From Solirubrobacterales bacterium (GTDB taxonomy: Bacteria; Actinomycetota; Thermoleophilia; Solirubrobacterales; Solirubrobacteraceae), in assembly GCA_003244035.1 (NCBI GenBank), contig QHBV01000246.1, positions 1 to 27,988 of the forward strand: DNA of 27,988 nt, in the 5' to 3' direction. The position numbers and the translations under genes are program-made. The notes below the pieces were generated by a model. It was not told where the DNA came from, searched no databases, and worked only from the letters and a program-made list of their open reading frames with translations. Of the stretch, positions 22,288 through 27,988 are shown in pieces; the stretch's first letter is position 1, and the number at the start of each line of letters is the position of its first letter.

Positions 22288-23853
22288 GTGAGCGTCGGCA
22301 CGCGGGCCGGAGACGTGGCGAGGCGCCCGCTGGCATTCGCCGGCGGTGCGCGCACACGGGCGCTCGCCAGCCCCGCGATCGCTGCGGTCGGCGTCCTGAC
22401 CGCGCTCGCGGCGGTACTGCGCTTCACCCGGCTCGGGCATCAGGGCTTCTGGTACGACGAGGCGAACACAGCCCTACTCGTGCAGTTCGCGCCCGGCAAG
22501 ATGCTCGGGCTGATCGCGCAGCGAGAGTCCACACCGCCGCTCTACTACTGCCTGGCGTGGATCTGGGCGCGGGTGTTCGGCCACGGCGAGGCGGGTCTGC
22601 GCTCGCTCTCGGCACTGGCGGGGGTCGCCACCGTGCCCGTCCTCTACGCCGCTGCCACGAAGCTGATCTCGCCGCGTGCGGGGCTCCTCGCCGCGGCGCT
22701 GGCGGCCTGCGACCCGCTTCTGATCTGGTACTCGCAGGAAGCGCGCTCGTACTCGCTGCTGGTGTGCTTGACGGCGGTCGCGCTGCTGGCGTTCGCCCAC
22801 GCACGGGCGGCCCCCAGGCCGCGGGCCCTGCTCGCGTGGGCGATCGCCTGCGCGCTGGCGCTCGCGACCCATTACTACGCGCTGCTGGTGGTCGTGCCGC
22901 AGGCACTGTGGCTGCTCGCCACCAATCGGCACAAGCGCTCCGTGCGGGTCGCGATCGTGGCCGTGGCCGCCTGCGGGCTGGCGCTGATCCCGCTCGCGGT
23001 CTCCCAGGACGCCACCGGCCGGGCGAGCTGGATCGCCTCGATTCCGCTCGGCGTTCGCCTGGGCCAGATCACACCCCAGTTCCTGATCGGGTTTCAGGCA
23101 CCCGCACCGGGGGTGCTGTACCCGATCGCCGCCGCGGCGGCGGTCCTCGCGCTGCTCCTGCTTGCCGCGCGCGCGGACATCGGCGAGCAACGGGTCGGGC
23201 TCGTCCTCGGGGCACTCGCGCTCGGCGGCCTGGCGCTCAACCTCGCGCTGATCGCCGTCGGCGTCGACGACCTGCTCACCCGCAACATGATCGCGCTATG
23301 GGTCCCAGCCGCGGTGATGGTTGCGAGCGGCCTGGGAGCGCGTCGGGCGGGGCTACTCGGGAGCGCGGGCGCAGTCGTGCTATGCGCCGCCGGGATCATC
23401 GCGGCGGTCGGAGTCGCTGTCGATCGCGACTTCCAGCGCCCCGACTGGCGGGTTGTCGCCCACGTGCTCGGCACGCGCCCTACAGCCGGCGCGACCGGGC
23501 GTGAGATCCTCCTGCAGAACTACCACGCGCTGGTGCCCCTGTCGCTCTACCTCCCGGGGTTGAGGACCGTGCCGCGCATCGGCGAGAGCGTGAGCGAGCT
23601 CGACGTGATCTCCTTCAGTGCGCCGCGCGTGACCCAATGCTGGTGGGGATCGGCGTGCAACCTGTCGCCGTCGTCGCTGCAGCGCTCCTACCCGGTCCCG
23701 AGATTTCACGAGGTCTGGCGCCGGCGGGCGCTGCAGTTCAACGTCCTTCGGCTGGTCTCCTCGCGGCCCGTCGCACTGACGCCGCGAACGATCTCCCGCG
23801 CACTGGCGGCGAAGCGGCTGGGCGGCGACGATCTCCTCTACCAGCGTTCGTGA
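22288..23853 (+). CDS. GT39-like polytopic glycosyltransferase
   Basis: 521 aa from GTG. About 11-12 hydrophobic segments, with the first external loop carrying the GT39/PMT signature GFWYDEANT (53-61; Asp57, Glu58), then STPPLYYCLAW (81-91) and WYSQEARSYSLLV near 137-149. The combination of DE, PPLYY and YSQEARxYxL is typical of bacterial glycosyltransferase family 39 proteins that move sugars from polyprenyl phosphate outside the membrane. The acceptor is unknown. A soluble C-terminal domain of about 130 residues follows the last helix. The gene points away from the beta-propeller gene and is the only plus-strand member of this block; with the two minus-strand GT-C-like proteins it suggests an envelope glycosylation locus. 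Its last 116 nt overlap the 3' end of rluB on the other strand. Confidence 0.9.
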   Translation: MSVGTRAGDVARRPLAFAGGARTRALASPAIAAVGVLTALAAVLRFTRLGHQGFWYDEANTALLVQFAPGKMLGLIAQRESTPPLYYCLAWIWARVFGHGEAGLRSLSALAGVATVPVLYAAATKLISPRAGLLAAALAACDPLLIWYSQEARSYSLLVCLTAVALLAFAHARAAPRPRALLAWAIACALALATHYYALLVVVPQALWLLATNRHKRSVRVAIVAVAACGLALIPLAVSQDATGRASWIASIPLGVRLGQITPQFLIGFQAPAPGVLYPIAAAAAVLALLLLAARADIGEQRVGLVLGALALGGLALNLALIAVGVDDLLTRNMIALWVPAAVMVASGLGARRAGLLGSAGAVVLCAAGIIAAVGVAVDRDFQRPDWRVVAHVLGTRPTAGATGREILLQNYHALVPLSLYLPGLRTVPRIGESVSELDVISFSAPRVTQCWWGSACNLSPSSLQRSYPVPRFHEVWRRRALQFNVLRLVSSRPVALTPRTISRALAAKRLGGDDLLYQRS

Positions 23854-24532
23854 GCGCCAGCACCTCCGTCGCGCTCAGCCGCCGATGGGCACCCGGCCGC
23901 AGCTCGCCGAGCTCGAGCGGCCCGAACGAGATCCGCTCGAGCACCCTGACCGGGTGCCCGACCCGCTCGCACATGCGCCTGACCTGGCGCTTTCGCCCCT
24001 CGCGGATCGTCAGCTCGAGCGTGTCGGCGGCGAGCCGCGTGACCCGCGCCGGCGCGGTTCTGCCGTCCTGCAGCACGACGCCCTCCCGCAGCGCTCGTAG
24101 CGCTCGTTCGCGCACGGGAGCGCCCGACACGACCGCGCGGTAGGTCTTCTCGACCCCGAATCGCGGGTGGGTCAGGTGGTGGGCGAGCTCGCCGTCGTTG
24201 GTCAGCAGGATCAGTCCGGTCGTGTCGATGTCGAGCCGCCCGACGGGGTACAGGCGCACGCCTGCGGGCACGAGCGAGACGATCGTCGGCCGTCGCTGGG
24301 GATCGCGCGCAGTGCAGACGATGCCGGCGGGCTTGTTCACGGCGTACACGACGCGGGCCTGCTCCGGGACCACGCGGACACCGTCGACGTTGACCTCATC
24401 CGCGCGGCAGACCTCGCGCGCGGGGTCTCTCACGCACACGCCGCCGACGCTCACCCTCCCGGCCCAGACGATCTCCTCCGCCGCGCGACGCGACGCGACC
24501 CCCGCCGAGGCTAGGTACTTGGCCAGGCGCAC
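23738..24532 (-). CDS. rluB: 23S rRNA pseudouridine synthase, RsuA/RluB family
   Basis: Isomerises uridine to pseudouridine in large-subunit rRNA. 264 aa from a GTG at 24532; the open frame extends 179 codons further upstream into rlmN antisense, but VRLAKYLASAGVASRRAAEE is the proper start of the S4 RNA-binding domain (1-60). Catalytic motif GRLDIDTTGLILLTNDG at 98-114 with Asp101; VNKPAG at 65-70; GRKRQVRRM at 179-187. The conserved domain ends near residue 225. The last 38 residues are an Arg/Pro/Ala-rich tail encoded entirely within the region that overlaps the convergent glycosyltransferase gene. rluB next to scpA/scpB is a common bacterial arrangement. It is divergent from rlmN with a 21-nt gap. 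Confidence 0.93.
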   Translation of the reverse strand: MRLAKYLASAGVASRRAAEEIVWAGRVSVGGVCVRDPAREVCRADEVNVDGVRVVPEQARVVYAVNKPAGIVCTARDPQRRPTIVSLVPAGVRLYPVGRLDIDTTGLILLTNDGELAHHLTHPRFGVEKTYRAVVSGAPVRERALRALREGVVLQDGRTAPARVTRLAADTLELTIREGRKRQVRRMCERVGHPVRVLERISFGPLELGELRPGAHRRLSATEVLALTNAGRGDRRRPAASPPVRGRSFAASVRRAARRPAEGR

Positions 24533-24553
24533 GCCCTGGCACCATAGTCGCCA
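24533..24553. promoter_or_regulatory. 21-nt divergent start region of rluB and rlmN
   Basis: Only 21 nt separate the rluB GTG and the rlmN ATG. CATAGT (plus strand, 24543-24548) ends 5 nt before the rlmN ATG and could be a -10 box for a leaderless mRNA; on the minus strand the same bases read ACTATG. There is no room for a ribosome-binding site in a normal 5' UTR for both genes, so leaderless transcription or a promoter inside the opposite gene is likely. Confidence 0.3.
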
Positions 24554-25534
24554 ATGGATCTCGACCTGCTTCAGCGCACGCTCGCGGAGATGGGAGAACG
24601 GCCGTACCGCGCCGGGCAGGTTTGGAGATGGGCGGCGCAGGGCGCCGCCTGTTTTGGCTCCATGACCGACTTGCCATTGCGCCTGCGCTCGGCGCTCGCC
24701 GATGCGGTCCCGTTCTCGACGCTCGAGCTGGTGCGCGAGGCACGCGCCAGCGACGGAACCGTCAAGGCGCTGCTGCGCACCGCCGATGGGCGCTCGGTCG
24801 AAGCGGTGCTGATGCGCTATCGCGACGGCCGCCGCTCGCTGTGCCTCTCCTCGCAGTCGGGGTGCCCGCTCACATGCACGTTCTGCGCCACCGGAGCGAT
24901 GCGATTCGCCCGCAACCTGACCGCCTGGGAGATCCTCGATCAGGCACTCCACTTCCGCCGCGGCGGCACAGTCGACCACGCCGTCTTCATGGGGATGGGC
25001 GAGCCGATGATGAACCTCGACGCCGTGCTGGGTGCCTGCTCGAAGCTGCCCGCCCTCGGCGTCACCCACCGCCGCACCGCGATCTCGACGGTCGGCTGGA
25101 TCCCGGGGATCGAGCGGCTGGCCGGCGAGCCGATGCCGCTACGGCTGGCACTCTCGCTGCACACCGCCGACGACGCGCTCCGCTCGGAGTTGATGCCGGT
25201 CAACCAGCGCTATCCGCTCGCCCGCGTGCTCGCGGCCTGCGAGTCCTTCTACGCGCGCAAGCGGCGCAAGGTGTTCGTGGAGTACGTGATGCTGGCGGGC
25301 ATCAACGATTCGCATCTGCAGGCCGTCCAGCTCGCCGGCGTGCTCGATCCGCACGTGTTCAAGGTCAACCTGATCCCCTACAACCCGGCCGCGTCGGCGT
25401 TTGCCGGCTCGAGCCCGAAGGCGATCGAGGCGTTCAGGGCCGAGCTCGAGCGGCGCGGCCTGCACGCGACTGTCCGGCTGACCCGCGGGCGGGAGATCGA
25501 TGCGGCATGCGGGCAGCTGGCGGCGCGGGCGTAG
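24554..25534 (+). CDS. rlmN: 23S rRNA/tRNA adenine-C2 methyltransferase RlmN
   Basis: Radical-SAM enzyme that methylates C2 of A2503 in 23S rRNA (E. coli numbering) and of A37 in some tRNAs. 326 aa from ATG, short for the family (E. coli 384, many actinobacteria about 350-370); the missing length is at the N-terminus, but MDLDLLQRTLAEMGERPYRA has the expected small N-terminal domain pattern. Seen: SVEAVLM with Glu83, LCLSSQ with Cys97 (the second catalytic Cys), CPLTCTFC with the iron-sulfur ligands Cys104, Cys108 and Cys111, GMGEP at 147-151, SLHTADDALR, LIPYNP at 273-278, and REIDAACGQL with methyl-carrying Cys319. All functional cysteines are present. It is the only housekeeping gene on the plus strand here, divergent from rluB and convergent with scpB. 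Confidence 0.97.
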   Translation: MDLDLLQRTLAEMGERPYRAGQVWRWAAQGAACFGSMTDLPLRLRSALADAVPFSTLELVREARASDGTVKALLRTADGRSVEAVLMRYRDGRRSLCLSSQSGCPLTCTFCATGAMRFARNLTAWEILDQALHFRRGGTVDHAVFMGMGEPMMNLDAVLGACSKLPALGVTHRRTAISTVGWIPGIERLAGEPMPLRLALSLHTADDALRSELMPVNQRYPLARVLAACESFYARKRRKVFVEYVMLAGINDSHLQAVQLAGVLDPHVFKVNLIPYNPAASAFAGSSPKAIEAFRAELERRGLHATVRLTRGREIDAACGQLAARA

Positions 25535-25555
25535 CACCGGGGCCCTGCCGCTACC

Positions 25556-25570
25556 CCGCCTATTCGGCGG
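25556..25570. terminator. Hairpin between convergent rlmN and scpB
   Basis: CCGCC (25556-25560) and GGCGG (25566-25570) form a perfect 5-bp stem with the loop TATTC in the 80-nt gap between the two convergent stops. The symmetric position suits a bidirectional terminator. There is no T-run on either side, so the call is tentative. Confidence 0.35.
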
Positions 25571-25614
25571 TATCACCTCGCTTGACAATGACGGCGTCGC
25601 CATGCTTCCGACAG

Positions 25615-26199
25615 TCACGCCCCCGCCGCCCCCGCCCGCGCCTCACCCGCCCGCAGCAACCGCTCGCGCAGCTCTTCCTGCAGCTCCGGTGGCGGCTCGA
25701 AAGCGTCCAGAGCTGGCAGCTCATCGAGCGAGCGAAGGCCGAACAGGCGCAGGAACAGCTCGCTCGTGCGATAGAGGACCGCACCGAACCGCGAGCGACC
25801 GCCCTCCTCGAGCAGCCCCCGTTCCAGCAGGGTCGAGACCGCCGACTCGGCACCCACCCCGCGGATCCGCGCGATCTCCGGGCGTGAGACCGGCTGCAGG
25901 TATGCGACGATCGCGAGCGTCTCGGCCTGCGCGGGGGTGAGCGGCGGAGTCCGCGGCCTGGCGAGCAGGCGCCGTGCGGCCGGCTCGCAGTCCGGATGCG
26001 TGCAGAGCGCGTAACCGCCCGCCAGCTCACGCAGCACCAGCCCCCGGCGCTCGAACTCGCAGTGCTCGCGCAGGCGCTCGAGTGCGCTCACCACCTCGTG
26101 CAGCTCCGCGCCGGTCGCGTCGGCGAGTGACCCGGCATCGACCGGCTCGGCAGAGAGAAACAGCAGCGCTTCGACGGTGCGCTCGAGCTCCGCACTCAC
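25615..26199 (-). CDS. scpB: Segregation and condensation protein B
   Basis: Winged-helix (kite) subunit of the SMC-ScpAB condensin that organises and segregates the chromosome. 194 aa from GTG. Two winged-helix domains: residues 1-80 (RTVEALLFLSAEPVDAGSLADATGA...) and 88-165, with the family signature LTPAQAETLAIVAYLQPVSRPEIARIRGV at about 86-114, and RTSELFLRLFGLRSLDELP near 144-162. The C-terminal tail is Glu/Arg/Ala-rich. The GTG start overlaps the scpA stop (GTGA), so the two subunits are translated together. No smc gene is in the window. Confidence 0.96.
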   Translation of the reverse strand: MSAELERTVEALLFLSAEPVDAGSLADATGAELHEVVSALERLREHCEFERRGLVLRELAGGYALCTHPDCEPAARRLLARPRTPPLTPAQAETLAIVAYLQPVSRPEIARIRGVGAESAVSTLLERGLLEEGGRSRFGAVLYRTSELFLRLFGLRSLDELPALDAFEPPPELQEELRERLLRAGEARAGAAGA

Positions 26200-26990
26200 G
26201 CTCTGCCCCCACTCGCCGGTGCGAGCGCGGCCCGCCGCGCCGTCGGCGCGAGCGCGACGGCCTGCGCCCCTTCCGCCGCGTCGATCGTGATCTCGCCGAA
26301 CGGCTCCGGCTGCGTCCAGGTCAGCTCGCCTCGCTTGTACAGCTCGAGCAGTGCGAACAGCGTCACCGCGACCGTTACCCGATCGGCGCGCGCGACCGCC
26401 TGCTCGAAGCTAAAGCGCCCGCGGCGCAGCAGCGCCCGCAGATGTGCGAGGCGCTCGGCGACCGTCACCTTCGGCACCGCGATGTGGCGGACGTCGATCG
26501 GGTCGGGCATCCGCAGCAGCTCCCCGATTGCCCCCGCGAGCACGGACGGGTCGTAGGCCGCGCGCGCGTCCTGCAACGACGCGCGCCGCAGCGGAGCCGG
26601 CAGCGGCGCCGCACGGAATCGAAAGCCTCCTTCGGCGGCCAGCCGCTCGGTCAGGTACCCAGCGGCCGCTCCGTAGCGGCTCGCGTCGAGCAGTCGCGCG
26701 AGCAGCTCCTCCACGGCCTCGCCGGGGTCCAGCTCGATCGCCTCCTGCTCCTCGCCAGGCAGCATCAGTCGCGACTTCAGCTCCAGCAGCGCTGCGATCA
26801 ACACGAGGAACTCGGTGGTCGCCTCCAGGTCGAGCTCTCCTCGCTGCTCGAGGTGATCGACGTAGGAGATCACCACCGCCGCGAGGTCCACTTCGAGCAG
26901 GTCGACCTCCTCGCGCAGGACCAGCGTGAGCAGCAGGTCGAAAGGTCCCGCGAACACGTCGAGGTCGAGCTCGAGGTCGATAAGCCGCAT
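26196..26990 (-). CDS. scpA: Segregation and condensation protein A
   Basis: Kleisin subunit that bridges the SMC heads. 264 aa from ATG. The N-terminal helical domain has the hallmark FAGPFDLLLTLVLREEVDLLEVDLA (13-37), followed by the conserved helix TEFLVLIAALLELKSRLMLP (59-78), which packs on the SMC neck. An acidic middle (EEQEAIELDPGEAVEE) and a C-terminal winged helix (about 200-245, VTVAVTLFALLELYKRGEL) follow. The last 20 residues are an Ala/Arg-rich tail. It starts 11 nt after the trpS stop, so trpS, scpA and scpB are probably one transcript. Confidence 0.97.
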   Translation of the reverse strand: MRLIDLELDLDVFAGPFDLLLTLVLREEVDLLEVDLAAVVISYVDHLEQRGELDLEATTEFLVLIAALLELKSRLMLPGEEQEAIELDPGEAVEELLARLLDASRYGAAAGYLTERLAAEGGFRFRAAPLPAPLRRASLQDARAAYDPSVLAGAIGELLRMPDPIDVRHIAVPKVTVAERLAHLRALLRRGRFSFEQAVARADRVTVAVTLFALLELYKRGELTWTQPEPFGEITIDAAEGAQAVALAPTARRAALAPASGGRA

Positions 26991-27001
26991 CTGTCAGGAC
27001 G

Positions 27002-27988
27002 TTAACGGGCTCGCCGGACCGGACCGACGCCCATCGTCTCGCGAACGTCGGTGAGCGTAGCTGCGGCGATCGCGTGCGCCTGCTCGGCCCCTGCGGCGAG
27101 AATCCGCTCCAGCGCCGGCTCGTCCGATCGAAGCCCCTGGTAGCGCTCGCGCACCGGCGCCAGCAGGGCGATCACAGCGTCCGAGACGGCTGTCTTGAAG
27201 GCGCCGTAGCCGGCGCCTTCGAACTCCACCTCGACCTGCTCGGGCGCAGCGCCCCGCACAGCCGCGAGGATCTCGATCAGGTTCGAGATCCCAGCCTTCT
27301 CCGGTGCGCGCAGGATCCCGGCGCCCGAGTCGGTCACCGCCGCGCGCAGCTTCCTTACGATCGCGGCGGGCTCGTCGAGCACGTGCACCGTCCCCTGCTC
27401 GGTGCTGCCGGTCGTCGACATCTTGCGCTCGGGATGCTGCAGGTCCATGATCCGCGCGCCGACCTTGGGAAAGCGTCCCTCGGGCACCACCAGCGTCTCA
27501 CCGAAGCGCGCGTTGAAGCGCTGCGCGATGTCGCGCATCAGCTCGACGTGCTGGCGCTGGTCGTCGCCGACCGGGACCTCGTCGGCGCGGTAGGCCAGCA
27601 CGTCGGCGGCCATCAGCACCGGATAGGAGAACAGTCCGGCGGAGACGAGCTCGCGCTGGGCCCCGGACTTCTCCTTGAACTGGTGCATGCGGTTCAAGTC
27701 GCCGAAGGCGGTGACGCTGGAGAGGAGCCAGCAAAGCTCGGCGTGCTCGAGCACGTCGCTCTGGCGAAAGAAGCTGCAGCGGCCGGGGTCCAAGCCCGCC
27801 GCCAGCAGCGTCGCGGCGGTGTCGTAGACGGACTCCCGCAAGCGCGAGGGCTCGTACGGGACAGTCGTGGCATGGAGGTCGACGATGCAGTAGAGCCCGT
27901 CGCCGCGCTCCTGGCCGGCGACGCACTGGACGATCGCGCCGATGTAGTTGCCCAGGTGCTTGCGTCCAGTGGGCTGGATGCCGGAGAA
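27002..27988 (-). CDS. trpS: Tryptophanyl-tRNA synthetase (N-terminus cut by window edge)
   Basis: Charges tRNATrp with tryptophan. The frame is open to the window edge at 27988 and begins FSGIQPTGRKHLGNY, so only the first few residues are missing. HLGNY is the TrpRS version of the HIGH motif; the second class I signature, KMSTTGS (a KMSKS variant), lies in the middle of the protein. GDDQRQHVELMRDIA is the typical TrpRS/TyrRS substrate-site helix. A TTG codon at 27841 could be mistaken for the start but lies inside the conserved region. About 328 residues are visible, near the usual 330-340. Located upstream of scpA-scpB. Tryptophan-charging capacity is relevant to the predicted Trp/Tyr/Phe attenuator, but the distance makes any direct link speculative. 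Confidence 0.97.
   Translation of the reverse strand, partial: FSGIQPTGRKHLGNYIGAIVQCVAGQERGDGLYCIVDLHATTVPYEPSRLRESVYDTAATLLAAGLDPGRCSFFRQSDVLEHAELCWLLSSVTAFGDLNRMHQFKEKSGAQRELVSAGLFSYPVLMAADVLAYRADEVPVGDDQRQHVELMRDIAQRFNARFGETLVVPEGRFPKVGARIMDLQHPERKMSTTGSTEQGTVHVLDEPAAIVRKLRAAVTDSGAGILRAPEKAGISNLIEILAAVRGAAPEQVEVEFEGAGYGAFKTAVSDAVIALLAPVRERYQGLRSDEPALERILAAGAEQAHAIAAATLTDVRETMGVGPVRRAR

Noticed and set aside
24533..25069. N-terminal extension of rluB to 25069
   Set aside because: The extra 179 codons are antisense to rlmN and lie before the S4 domain; GTG 24532 is the natural start.
1..27988. CRISPR arrays, tRNA/rRNA genes, transposases, phage genes
   Set aside because: No regularly spaced repeats, tRNA-like cloverleafs, or integrase/transposase motifs were seen on reading the window; this was by eye and not with a covariance-model search.

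Overview
The window comes from a high-GC bacterium. Many starts are GTG or TTG, gene junctions are mostly ATGA/GTGA-type overlaps, and it carries a DUF3352-type protein, a class Ibeta DAHP synthase and an ACT-domain prephenate dehydrogenase. Together these suggest an actinobacterium, most likely of the Thermoleophilia/Solirubrobacterales type. That assignment is inference from gene content and was not checked against a database. Most of the DNA is ordinary, tightly packed housekeeping sequence, mainly on the minus strand.

Layout, in minus-strand transcription order (high to low coordinates). trpS (cut by the window edge), scpA and scpB come first. rlmN (plus) and rluB (minus) form a divergent pair just beyond them. 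Next is an envelope block at 17.1-23.9 kb: a plus-strand GT39-like glycosyltransferase, divergent from a secreted PQQ-like beta-propeller protein, followed by two more polytopic GT-C-like membrane proteins. The second of these overlaps aroH (chorismate mutase), which is followed by hisC (aromatic or histidinol-phosphate aminotransferase). A 373-nt regulatory gap follows. After it a long run continues: aroF, tyrA, aroA, cmk, der, a DUF3352 protein, metK, a possible 28-aa ORF, priA, def, fmt, rsmB, a small zinc-ribbon protein, rpe and a lipoprotein. From aroF to metK five of the six junctions are 4-nt start/stop overlaps.

The most interesting element is in the gap upstream of aroF (15337-15709). 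It holds an unannotated 29-codon ORF whose last 12 residues read CWYARFYAWRFS: two Trp, two Tyr and two Phe within 10 codons. It follows a plausible promoter and is followed by a duplicated 21-bp segment and hairpins that allow mutually exclusive pairings. This looks like a ribosome-mediated attenuator that senses all three aromatic amino acids in front of the first enzyme of their common pathway. An AT-rich 49-bp imperfect palindrome lies just upstream, at the -35 region.

The genes fit together as an aromatic amino acid module (DAHP synthase, EPSP synthase, chorismate mutase, prephenate dehydrogenase, aminotransferase) that runs directly into nucleotide (cmk), ribosome assembly (der), SAM (metK), replication restart (priA) and translation-initiation (def, fmt) functions. 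Aromatic supply may therefore be linked to expression of core growth genes unless internal promoters intervene. I saw no CRISPR array, tRNA, rRNA, insertion sequence or prophage.
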